A DNA stretch of 64,000 bases from Aureitalea sp. L0-47 (GTDB lineage: Bacteria; Bacteroidota; Bacteroidia; Flavobacteriales; Flavobacteriaceae), in contig NZ_JAFMTQ010000001.1 in the NCBI RefSeq assembly GCF_026126405.1, positions 124,001-188,000 of the forward strand, given 5' to 3'. A model generated the notes under the pieces. The model had not been told where the DNA came from, did not search any database, and saw nothing but the letters and a program-made list of their open reading frames with translations. Shown piece after piece: positions 34,990 to 43,130 of this stretch. The stretch's first letter is position 1. The number at the start of each line of letters is the position of its first letter. The position numbers and the translations under genes are program-made.

Positions 34990-37224
34990 TTACATCGCCC
35001 GAAGTTTGGAGATATCTCCTTTTCTATCTATCCCGTTGAGATGTTTTAGGATAGTTTGAGTGAATTTGGTAATGTCGTAGGGTTTCACGATGATATCGTC
35101 CATACCTGAATCGTATATACTGAATCGCATTTCTTCTACTTCAACAGCGGTAAGAGCAAGGATAGGAATCTCTTTGTTGCGCTCCCGTATTTTACGTGTA
35201 GCGTCCAATCCATTCATTACAGGCATATTGATATCCATCAGGATGAGGTCGTAGTTATCTTCCTTTTCCATATCGATGGCGATCTTGCCATTTTCCGCAA
35301 TATTACAGATAACCTCTTCGCGCTCAAGGATCTTACGCGTTACGGTTTGATTGATCCTGTTGTCCTCAACGATAAGAATACGTTTACCCTTCAATTCTTT
35401 AGTGTCCAGGGTTTGAACAGGTTCCTTAACGTAGGCTTTGTTCAGGATGTCGTAGGTAAGATCGAAACTAAACGATGAACCTTTGCCAAGTTCGCTCTCT
35501 AGTTTAATTTCTGAGTTGGACAGGGCCAGTAATTTTCTAACAATAGGCAGTCCAAGCCCACTTCCCTGATAGTTATAGTTTTGTTTACTTCCCTGTGAGA
35601 ATTCATCGAATATGGTTTCCTGCTTGCCCTGCGCAATACCGATACCCGTGTCCCTGATAGCAAATGAGATCGTAGCTTTGTTGGAACTCATCTCCTTGAG
35701 TTGGGCAGTAACGTAGATATTGCCTTCTTCCGTGAATTTACAGGCATTCCCGATGAGGTTCATCAGGATCTGGGAAAGTCGTACTGAATTACCTCGGATC
35801 AATTGAGGTATTTCATCGTCAATGTCTATTTGGAAGGTATTCGAATTCTGGATCCGCATATACTCAAAGGAAGAAACGATCGTATTTATTTGTTCTCGTA
35901 TGTCGAAATAAGCCTTTTCATTCTCCACGGTCTTGGAATCTATTTTGTTAAGGTGTAGCACGTCGTTAATGAGTGCCAACAGATAATCTGCGGAGAACTT
36001 CAACGATTTAAGATCCTTTTCATGCGTCTTCAGTGCCTTGTCTTCAAGGAGTAATGTGCTTAGTCCGATCACCCCGTACAGCGGTGTCCTGAGCTCGTGA
36101 CTCACGGTCGAGAAGAAATTACTTTTGGCTTTAGACAGTCGTTCCGTTTCTTCTTTTGCCAACAGATATTCAGTATTCTTTACTCGCAGCTCGGCTACCA
36201 GTTCTTTACGTTTCCTATACGCCAGGTATAAAACGAGTAGTAAAAAGAGGATACAAAAGGACACGATAAGTAGCACATTGTTCAGCATACTCTGCTTCTC
36301 AACAATCTGGGCCTGAAGACTATTCTGGAGTTCGGCAGCTTGGATCTCCTTCCGGTATTCTTCTATTTGAAAGCGCACAGAAGAGTCGTCACCTTCCGCA
36401 GAGATCGCCTTCTCCATATTGCTTATGGTGATGTTTTCGTACTTGTCCTTGATCAAAAAAGCTTCCTGATACTCTTCCAGGTTGTACAAGCATTCACTTA
36501 AATAGAAATAGGCATTCTCTAATTCAAGTTCATAGCCTTCTCGATCCGCAATTTCAATAGCCTTACGAAGATATTTTTGGGCCATTTCATAATTCTCCTT
36601 GCTGTAGTAGTATTCACCCATAAGATTATCGAGCCCAACGCCGAAAGACTTATGGGGTTCAAATTTCTCAAGCTTTCGTGCACGCAACAGGTGCGCATAT
36701 CCTTCATTGAATTTTCCAGCCTCGAAGGCAGTAAGCACGGTGTTATAATGCGCTTTGGCCAGATTTACCGAATCGTTGATCTTCAGCAACTGATCCACGG
36801 ATTTATTGTGGTACTTCATGGCCTTCTTGTAGTTCGGTTCTAGAGACGAATAGATATTCGCCATGTCCATATACATTTGAGCCACGGCCGTATCGTTTTC
36901 AGACTCCCTGGCAAATTGAATGGATTTCGAGAAATTTTCACGGGCCATCACAGTGTCGTTCATAGCCATATAATCATAGGCCAGCAAGCGATAACTCTGA
37001 TGTTTGAAATAGGGATTGTCCACCTTAAGTGCGATCTTAAGAAGTTCAATATTCGTTTCTAAGGATTTTCTATAATTCCCATTGTTGTAGTACTGATCCG
37101 ATGCAGCTTTTAGCTGTTTAAACTCGTCTCTTTCATTCGGGATAACAGGAATATTCGCAGCGTCCTGAGATATGACGGGGGCTGCGATGAAAAGGATAAG
37201 TAGGTAAAATATCCACTTTTTCAT
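34990..37224 (-). CDS. TPR-containing hybrid histidine kinase/response regulator
   Basis: A 744-residue sensor. Order: signal-type N-terminus (MKKWIFYLLILFIAAPVISQ), periplasmic TPR region (about 35-270), coiled coil, one transmembrane helix (316-336), HisKA with the phosphorylated histidine H376 in STVSHELRTPLYG, HATPase_c with NLIGNACKF, DTGIGIAQG and GSGLGLPIV, and a receiver domain with D664 in LILMDINMPVMNG. There is no DNA-binding output, so the signal must leave through another partner. The frame opens three codons earlier at a TTG; I take the ATG at 37224. The signal is unknown. It converges with sdhB, but nothing shows a functional tie. Confidence 0.9.
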   Translation of the reverse strand: MKKWIFYLLILFIAAPVISQDAANIPVIPNERDEFKQLKAASDQYYNNGNYRKSLETNIELLKIALKVDNPYFKHQSYRLLAYDYMAMNDTVMARENFSKSIQFARESENDTAVAQMYMDMANIYSSLEPNYKKAMKYHNKSVDQLLKINDSVNLAKAHYNTVLTAFEAGKFNEGYAHLLRARKLEKFEPHKSFGVGLDNLMGEYYYSKENYEMAQKYLRKAIEIADREGYELELENAYFYLSECLYNLEEYQEAFLIKDKYENITISNMEKAISAEGDDSSVRFQIEEYRKEIQAAELQNSLQAQIVEKQSMLNNVLLIVSFCILFLLLVLYLAYRKRKELVAELRVKNTEYLLAKEETERLSKAKSNFFSTVSHELRTPLYGVIGLSTLLLEDKALKTHEKDLKSLKFSADYLLALINDVLHLNKIDSKTVENEKAYFDIREQINTIVSSFEYMRIQNSNTFQIDIDDEIPQLIRGNSVRLSQILMNLIGNACKFTEEGNIYVTAQLKEMSSNKATISFAIRDTGIGIAQGKQETIFDEFSQGSKQNYNYQGSGLGLPIVRKLLALSNSEIKLESELGKGSSFSFDLTYDILNKAYVKEPVQTLDTKELKGKRILIVEDNRINQTVTRKILEREEVICNIAENGKIAIDMEKEDNYDLILMDINMPVMNGLDATRKIRERNKEIPILALTAVEVEEMRFSIYDSGMDDIIVKPYDITKFTQTILKHLNGIDRKGDISKLRAM

Positions 37225-37330
37225 TCGGTTCAATCAAGATTTGGGGCTAGCAATATACACATTTTCAACAAAATACAATGAATTAATGCACAACCACTCT
37301 TTTTTTGGTCGATTGGATTACCTTTAACTC

Positions 37331-38467
37331 ATGATTTCCAAGCTTCCAAATGTTACGACTACCATATTTGCTGTTATGAGCAAAATGGCACAAGAATACA
37401 ATGCGATCAACATCTCACAGGGCTACCCGAATTTTGAAAGTGACCCGTTACTTATTCAGATGGTAAACGAGGCAATGAAGAGTGGCTTTAACCAATATGC
37501 TCCCATGCCCGGTGATCCTCTGCTCCGTGAACTTATAGTGGATAAAATGAACCAAGCATATGGGAGTTCATACGAGGCGCAAACTGACATCACCATCACT
37601 GCAGGAGCCACCCAGGCTATATTTACGGCAATTGCGGCAACCGTTCATCACGGTGATGAAGTGATAGTGTTTTCACCTGCCTATGATTGTTATGAACCAG
37701 CAGTAGAATTATTCGGTGGAACACCCAGGGCCATCCAATTGTCATCACCAGACTTTAAACCAGACTGGGACGAAGTAGCCGAAACCATTAATGATAAAAC
37801 CAAGCTTATCATAATAAATTCCCCTCATAATCCTTCGGGGACTTTGCTGGATAAAGCCGATATGGAAGCCCTGGAGCGAATAGTAGTAGACAACGATCTA
37901 TATGTTATAAGTGATGAAGTTTACGAACATATCATTTTCGATGGAGAAGAACATCAGAGTGCAGCCCGTTATCCATCCCTGGCCGAGCGAACCTTTATAA
38001 CCGCCTCTTTCGGTAAAACCTTTCACAATACCGGCTGGAAACTCGGGTATTGCGTAGCACCGTCTGTGCTCATGACTGAATTCAGAAAAGTACACCAATA
38101 CAATGTGTTTAGTGTGAATCATCCCATTCAAAAAGCACTATCTGAATACATTTCAAATCCCGAAACCTATGGAGGCCTGGGGGCTTTTTACCAGGGAAAA
38201 CGGGATCTTTTCCTCGATCTGATCTCGAGTTCAAGATTCAAATTTAAACCATCAAAAGGCACCTATTTTCAATTGCTGGATTATTCCGAGATTTCCGACC
38301 TTGGCGACCTGGAATTCACGCGTTGGCTCACCCAGGAAAAGGGACTTGCTACTATTCCAACTTCAGTGTTTAATAGGAGTGGAGCCGATTTCAAACAAGT
38401 ACGGGTTTGTTTTGCGAAAACAGATGAAACGCTAAAGGCGGCGGCCGAGATTATCAATAGTCTTTGA
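37331..38467 (+). CDS. Methionine aminotransferase (class I/II PLP enzyme)
   Basis: A 378-residue fold-type I aminotransferase close to E. coli YbdL and to glutamine transaminase K. The PLP lysine is in TASFGKTFHNTGWKLGY; NSPHNPSG and SDEVYEH are the other conserved cofactor blocks. Enzymes of this group move the amino group from glutamine to the keto acid of methionine (salvage) or act on aromatic amino acids. The omega-amidase gene two genes downstream would hydrolyse the alpha-ketoglutaramate product, which supports the glutamine-dependent reading. Confidence 0.85.
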   Translation: MISKLPNVTTTIFAVMSKMAQEYNAINISQGYPNFESDPLLIQMVNEAMKSGFNQYAPMPGDPLLRELIVDKMNQAYGSSYEAQTDITITAGATQAIFTAIAATVHHGDEVIVFSPAYDCYEPAVELFGGTPRAIQLSSPDFKPDWDEVAETINDKTKLIIINSPHNPSGTLLDKADMEALERIVVDNDLYVISDEVYEHIIFDGEEHQSAARYPSLAERTFITASFGKTFHNTGWKLGYCVAPSVLMTEFRKVHQYNVFSVNHPIQKALSEYISNPETYGGLGAFYQGKRDLFLDLISSSRFKFKPSKGTYFQLLDYSEISDLGDLEFTRWLTQEKGLATIPTSVFNRSGADFKQVRVCFAKTDETLKAAAEIINSL

Positions 38468-38507
38468 TCTTTCAGAAATAATTAAGCTGTTAACAGCTTG
38501 CGAAAAT

Positions 38508-38539
38508 TTTGTCCAAAAGCCTTCGGAATGGTATTTTTA
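38508..38539 (+). promoter_or_regulatory. Promoter of the ankyrin/omega-amidase pair
   Basis: TTTG (38508-38511), 20 bp, TATTTTTA (38532-38539; 7 of 8 matches to TAnnTTTG), 22 bp before the ankyrin gene ATG. So this pair can be transcribed apart from the aminotransferase. Confidence 0.5.
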
Positions 38540-38561
38540 CTGAAATTCGAACGTTTAACCC

Positions 38562-39041
38562 ATGAGTGAAGCACTTTTTAACGCTATCCGAAACCAGGAC
38601 GCCACAACCGTGAGGCAGCTGCTATCCTCCGATCCATCCCTGATCAATTCCAAAGACCCCCGGGGTTCTACACCCCTGCTTTTGGCAACTTATTTTGGCA
38701 GTGGAGAAGTAGTTTCTGCATTACTGGAAGTTGAACAAGACGTCAATGCCACGGATGCATCAGGGAATACAGCCCTGATGGGAGTATGCTTCAAGGGATT
38801 TGAAGATATTGCAAGAAAACTCATCGAACATGGAGCCGATGTGAATATCCGTAATTCTAATGGTTCTTCAGCATTGATATTTGCTGCTACCTTCGGAAAA
38901 ACTGCGATCGTGAAATTACTCCTGGATCACAATGCAGAAACGGAGGTGAAAGACGATCGAGGCCTCTCTGCGTTGGATCATGCAAAAGCTCAAGGGATGC
39001 AAGAGATTGTTACACTGATCGAATCAAAGAAAGCCGGATGA
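38562..39041 (+). CDS. Ankyrin repeat protein
   Basis: A 159-residue soluble protein made of four to five ankyrin repeats: DPRGSTPLLLATYFGSGEVV, DASGNTALMGVCFKGFEDIA, NSNGSSALIFAATFGKTAIV and DDRGLSALDHAKAQGMQEIV, preceded by a capping repeat (ALFNAIRNQDATTVRQLLS). No signal peptide, so it should act in the cytosol as a protein-binding module. The stop overlaps the start of the omega-amidase gene (ATGA), which suggests translational coupling and perhaps a physical partner. Confidence 0.88.
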   Translation: MSEALFNAIRNQDATTVRQLLSSDPSLINSKDPRGSTPLLLATYFGSGEVVSALLEVEQDVNATDASGNTALMGVCFKGFEDIARKLIEHGADVNIRNSNGSSALIFAATFGKTAIVKLLLDHNAETEVKDDRGLSALDHAKAQGMQEIVTLIESKKAG

Positions 39042-39817
39042 AAGATGAATTGATCATTAGTATTATTCAACCCGATTTGCATTGGGAAGATGCTGTAGCC
39101 AATCGCAGTAGCCTGGAACAGTCCATGCTATCCATTAATGATTCTACGCATCTCGTTATTCTTCCGGAAATGTTCACCACGGGATTTTCCATGGATGCGA
39201 AGAACCTGGCTGAAGAGCATGAAGGAGAAACGCTTGGTTGGATGCAGAATATGGCTGGCAAAATGAATTCGGCAATCACAGGAAGTATTATTGTAAAAGA
39301 AAAAGGTAAATATTTCAACCGACTCTATTTTGTCTTCCCCGATGGTAGTTACGATTGGTATGATAAGAAACATACTTTTACTCTGGCAGGAGAGCACAGG
39401 ACCTACACGGCCGGGAAGAAGAAATTGATCATAGACTATCACGGATGGAAAATATGCCCATTGATCTGTTACGATCTCCGGTTTCCCGTTTGGGCTAGGA
39501 ACACTGAAGACTACGACCTGCTGATCTATGTAGCTAACTGGCCTAAGAAACGCATTGCTGCCTGGGATGCCTTACTTCGGGCGCGAGCGATCGAGAATAT
39601 GAGCTACTGTGTTGGGGTGAATCGTGTAGGGTTGGACGGGAATGACCACGAATACGTTGGCCACAGCGCCGTGTATAATGTGCTGGGCGACCATATTTCA
39701 AAAAGTCAGTTTGAGAAGGAATTTATCGATACAGTTTCCCTCTCGAAAGAGCATATCGTAACAACACGCAAGCACCTTCAATTCTTAAATGACAGGGATG
39801 CCTTTAATCTAATATAA
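39038..39817 (+). CDS. Omega-amidase / nitrilase-family amidohydrolase (YafV-like)
   Basis: A 259-residue carbon-nitrogen hydrolase. The Glu-Lys-Cys triad is visible as E44 (LPEMFTTGF), K110 (DWYDKKHTFTLAGEH) and C144 (LICYDLRFP), with the extra Glu E119. The pattern fits omega-amidases (Nit2, E. coli YafV), which convert alpha-ketoglutaramate to 2-oxoglutarate and ammonia. That is the byproduct of glutamine-dependent transaminases such as the one at 37331. The gene overlaps the ankyrin gene by 4 bp at its start and overlaps the convergent lipoprotein gene by 14 bp at its end. Confidence 0.88.
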   Translation: MKDELIISIIQPDLHWEDAVANRSSLEQSMLSINDSTHLVILPEMFTTGFSMDAKNLAEEHEGETLGWMQNMAGKMNSAITGSIIVKEKGKYFNRLYFVFPDGSYDWYDKKHTFTLAGEHRTYTAGKKKLIIDYHGWKICPLICYDLRFPVWARNTEDYDLLIYVANWPKKRIAAWDALLRARAIENMSYCVGVNRVGLDGNDHEYVGHSAVYNVLGDHISKSQFEKEFIDTVSLSKEHIVTTRKHLQFLNDRDAFNLI

Positions 39818-41408
39818 AGGTTTCGTTCAGGCTCCAGTTCGCCAATACTTCGATCAATTTTGGGTAGTAAACGACGTCTTCCGGCTGCAATCGCTGCAAA
39901 AAGTTACCACTGTCCCATCGGTTATTCGCATTAGCGTCTATGATAAGCCTGATGAAGTAATTTCCCGGATCGATATAATCGAAATATACCGCCGCCTCTT
40001 CCTTCAGAAACTGTTCATTTACCACTTCGAACTTCTCGGTGAGCAACTGTACAATTACAGGATATTGTTTTACATTCTGAAGTTGAAGCGATATGGTTCC
40101 ATAGTCGGATAGCTGTTTTGTATTTGCAGTGAACGAAAGCGAATCACTCACGTTTTCATGAAAATCGGTTAACGCACCAGGTAACATTTCCATTTGGTAA
40201 CGTTGATCTTCAGAAGTTTCAAAAATGAACTGTGCCAGGTTGTTCTTCGGATGGATTACGGAAGAAAAACGGACCGGCAACGTATCCTTGTCCATAATGG
40301 TGATCTTGCTTTCGTCTATACTAATTATAGGGGTTGAAGTCTTCACACTAAAAGTGTCTCTTGGGATTAAGGTTCCCGTTCTATAAGCAGTAACCAGTAA
40401 AGAATCTGCATATAAATCCTTCATTCTAACTTCAAGGCTGTCCTCGAAACTACCTTTTCTACCCATGAACAACAGACTGTCTGCCTCGATCTCCGGTTTG
40501 AACCAGTAGTGTAATGTATCAGTTACGAGGTCACGTACGATCTTCGAACTAAAACCATCGGGAAGCTGGGAAAGGGGTTCGAGAGACGCACCTTCCACTT
40601 CTCCTTCATATCCAAAAACGATGTGATATTTGCTTAACTGGGAGGGACGTGTAAATTTGAACTCCGGGACCTCCTTAAAGATTGTTACGGCATACGAACT
40701 GTCGCTTGGTAATGTAATATTATCATTTAGAAACCCAATTTTATCTGTTTTGGGTTGAAATGTATAATCGTTTAGCTTTTCCTTTAGTGCAAGTAGCAGG
40801 TATTCCCCTTCTTTCACATTAGTGATCTCAAAGGTGTTGGAGCTATCCCTTGTAGTGGCAATATATCTAGGTTTTTCACTGTAGATCAGGGAGTCTTTGA
40901 AATCTTCGTTCACTTCATAGAGCATTACGGTTACCGGGAAATCCGCCGTTGGTAGCTGGGCATCAAGCACATTTCCTTTTACTTTCAGGCTATCGATATA
41001 GCTACCGGTTGAAAAGACGTATTTAAAATAGTCGAATTCATTTTCTTCGTTATTATCCACAATGCTCTTACCAAAGTTAAAAGAATAGGTGGTGTTTTCG
41101 GCCAGAGTATCCTGTATACGTATGCGAAGCATCTTTGAAGTACTTAGAGGCGTGATAATGGGGTCGTACTTCATGGGAGGAGAAATGATCAGGTTCTCCT
41201 GAAGATTTTTCAACTTGATATATTCATCGAAGTAGATACGGATCTCGGTTTCGGAAAAATTAGTAGTGAAGTTTTCCGGAACGCTCCTAACGATCATGGG
41301 TGGAATAGTATCGAGAGGTCCACCGCTGGGCCTGCCTTTCTTTGCACAATTCCCCATCAGGAGGATCCCGATGAGCACAATAGGAATGTAATAAAGGCGC
41401 TGCTTCAT
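39804..41408 (-). CDS. Lipoprotein with N-terminal Ig-like (Big_5) domain
   Basis: A 534-residue lipoprotein. The start is taken at the ATG (MKQRLYYIP); the frame opens two codons earlier at a GTG. Lipobox LLMGNC, then the linker AKKGRPSGGPLDTIPPMIV and an Ig-like Big_5 domain (about 35-135, with NLIISPP and YSFNFGKSIVDNNE). The remainder is beta-rich without a domain I can name. It is a family common in Flavobacteriaceae, usually annotated only as Ig-like domain-containing protein. It precedes comF by 17-23 bp in the opposite order of transcription (comF lies upstream on the same strand). Confidence 0.78.
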   Translation of the reverse strand: MKQRLYYIPIVLIGILLMGNCAKKGRPSGGPLDTIPPMIVRSVPENFTTNFSETEIRIYFDEYIKLKNLQENLIISPPMKYDPIITPLSTSKMLRIRIQDTLAENTTYSFNFGKSIVDNNEENEFDYFKYVFSTGSYIDSLKVKGNVLDAQLPTADFPVTVMLYEVNEDFKDSLIYSEKPRYIATTRDSSNTFEITNVKEGEYLLLALKEKLNDYTFQPKTDKIGFLNDNITLPSDSSYAVTIFKEVPEFKFTRPSQLSKYHIVFGYEGEVEGASLEPLSQLPDGFSSKIVRDLVTDTLHYWFKPEIEADSLLFMGRKGSFEDSLEVRMKDLYADSLLVTAYRTGTLIPRDTFSVKTSTPIISIDESKITIMDKDTLPVRFSSVIHPKNNLAQFIFETSEDQRYQMEMLPGALTDFHENVSDSLSFTANTKQLSDYGTISLQLQNVKQYPVIVQLLTEKFEVVNEQFLKEEAAVYFDYIDPGNYFIRLIIDANANNRWDSGNFLQRLQPEDVVYYPKLIEVLANWSLNETFILD

Positions 41409-41431
41409 GCTCACAAAAATAGCTAAAGTTT

Positions 41432-42094
41432 TTATGCCATCGCCATGGTGGCTACACTAAGTCGGACATTCGAATTGGCAAGCAACTCAGTGGCGCAGTT
41501 TTCAAGTGTTGCACCCGTGGTAACAATATCGTCTACCAGTAGGATATGTTTTTGCTGAAGTGGTTCAGGGTTGGTGACATTAAAGAGTTTTTCCGATTTA
41601 AATCTTTTGGATCTTTTCTGAAACACCTGTGACCTTGTTCTGGATGTCTTCAGAAGTATATCTGCCCGATACTCCGCATTAAGTGATTTGGCTATCTCCC
41701 TGCCGAAATCACTTACCTGGTTATATCCTCTGAGCTTTTGCTTTCTCCGGTGCAGGGGAACCGGAATTACCATACCGATATCACGATATTCGGGTATTTC
41801 TGCCAGTTCTGCACCCAGCCATGAACCCAGAAAAGCACCTATTTGCTTTTGTCCCCTGTATTTTAAATTATGTAATAGTCGCTGTACGCTGCCTTTTTTC
41901 TGAAAATACAATAGCGCTGTAGCATTTTCTATCGGGATACGACCGTAAAAAACCTGCTTCATTTGTTCATTGCCGGTTAGGTGATGTCTTGCGAGGGGTA
42001 ATTCATGCCGACAATGTGTACATAACACATTTTCAGAAGATTGCAGTACTTCTGAGCATCCATTGCATATTTTTGGAAATAAAAGATTTAACAT
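41432..42094 (-). CDS. ComF family phosphoribosyltransferase-like protein
   Basis: A 220-residue ComF protein. It has the N-terminal zinc finger (C10, C13, C25, C28 in PKICNGCSEV and CTHCRHEL) and a C-terminal phosphoribosyltransferase fold with the PRPP motif ILLVDDIVTTGATLENC. RGYNQVSDFGREIAKSL is the other family signature. ComF takes part in DNA uptake during natural transformation in some bacteria; in Bacteroidota its role is less clear. It is upstream of the Ig-like lipoprotein gene on the same strand, with a 23-bp gap. Confidence 0.9.
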   Translation of the reverse strand: MLNLLFPKICNGCSEVLQSSENVLCTHCRHELPLARHHLTGNEQMKQVFYGRIPIENATALLYFQKKGSVQRLLHNLKYRGQKQIGAFLGSWLGAELAEIPEYRDIGMVIPVPLHRRKQKLRGYNQVSDFGREIAKSLNAEYRADILLKTSRTRSQVFQKRSKRFKSEKLFNVTNPEPLQQKHILLVDDIVTTGATLENCATELLANSNVRLSVATMAMA

Positions 42095-42182
42095 TTTTTA
42101 ATTAAATTTACCATTTCATAAACGTAACTAACTGAACCACAGCAGTACATTTGCCCTACAAACCTAAACAAACCCATTACCT

Positions 42183-43067
42183 ATGACAACTACTGAAAAC
42201 AGCAGCACCAAATTTAAAGTCCTCATCGGGATTCTCTCTGCCCTCCTCATTGCTCTGGCCGTTTACACTTTTACATTATACAAGGATAGTAAAAGTACCG
42301 TAAGCAATTTGGAACAGCAAAAAGCTGATATAGAAAGCGAATTGGAAGACCTAATCGCTAACTACGACGAGGTTATACAAGATAACGAATTAAAAGATAA
42401 AGATTTACTTTCTGCTCGCGAACGCATTGAGGTATTACTTGATTCGGTAAAAGACGCCGAAGCCAATGTGGCACTAATAGAAAGGTATAAGTCTGAAATA
42501 GGTCGACTGAAACAAGAAAGAAAGATCCTATTCCGGAAGGCGGATAGCCTCATAGCCGCTAATAAACAACTGGCTATGGAGCGCGACAGTACTAATGTGG
42601 TGCTTAACGAGACCATCAAAGTGGTGGATTCGGTTAGCGAACAGAATCTCGCAATGGCCGAGACGATCAAAAAGGGATCTGTGGTCAACGCAGTGGATCT
42701 GCGAGGTGAAGCAGTGATCATCAGAAGTAGCGGAAAGATCGTGGATACACGCCGCTCCAGCAGGGCTGATAAAGTACGTGCCTGTTTTACGCTTACTCCC
42801 AATGAGATAGCAGAAAAAGGAGATCGCCTGTTGTATGTGCAAGTGATCAATCCGAAAAATAACCTACTCGGCAAGAAGGCGACCATGGAATTTGAAGAAG
42901 GCACTCTCAACTACAGTGAGGCGACCAACGTATTCTATGAAAATGAAGAATTAGATGTTTGTGTCCTTGTGGATGCCGTTGAAGACGACCTCATAGAAGG
43001 TCGATATATCATCAATGTTTTTGATGGCGCCAGGCAGGTTGCGACCACTACCATGGAGTTGAAATAA
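42183..43067 (+). CDS. Membrane-anchored coiled-coil protein of unknown function
   Basis: A 294-residue protein. A short polar start is followed by one transmembrane helix (about 12-31, KVLIGILSALLIALAVYTF), a long coiled coil (about 37-160, rich in E, K, L, D) and a C-terminal beta domain of about 120 residues (VRACFTLTPNEIAEKGDRLL ... VFDGARQVATTTMELK). The domain should face the periplasm. I do not recognise a family, although similar proteins are common in Flavobacteriia. It ends 19 bp before a strong terminator and stands alone. Confidence 0.75.
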   Translation: MTTTENSSTKFKVLIGILSALLIALAVYTFTLYKDSKSTVSNLEQQKADIESELEDLIANYDEVIQDNELKDKDLLSARERIEVLLDSVKDAEANVALIERYKSEIGRLKQERKILFRKADSLIAANKQLAMERDSTNVVLNETIKVVDSVSEQNLAMAETIKKGSVVNAVDLRGEAVIIRSSGKIVDTRRSSRADKVRACFTLTPNEIAEKGDRLLYVQVINPKNNLLGKKATMEFEEGTLNYSEATNVFYENEELDVCVLVDAVEDDLIEGRYIINVFDGARQVATTTMELK

Positions 43068-43086
43068 TATCATCCTTAAAAAAACC

Positions 43087-43119
43087 AAACCGCTATGATG
43101 TTATCGTAGCGGTTTTTTT
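43087..43119 (+). terminator. Intrinsic terminator before glyS
   Basis: AAACCGCTATGAT / ATCGTAGCGGTTT, a 13-bp stem (one G-T pair) with a 3-base loop, followed by T residues. The end of its T tract runs into the -7 box of glyS. Confidence 0.9.
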
Positions 43120-43126
43120 ATTTTTG
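43119..43126 (+). promoter_or_regulatory. -7 box for glyS, very close to the ATG
   Basis: TATTTTTG, full consensus, ends 4 bp before the glyS ATG at 43131. If used, the transcript would start at or near the first codon. No TTTG at the -33 spacing, so the call is moderate. Confidence 0.35.
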
Positions 43127-43130
43127 CGCT

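Noticed and set aside
42362-42910. Open frame of 182 codons on the minus strand
   Set aside because: It is antisense to the coiled-coil membrane protein gene. Its Ser/Leu/Arg-rich product looks like the mirror of a coiled coil, not a real protein.
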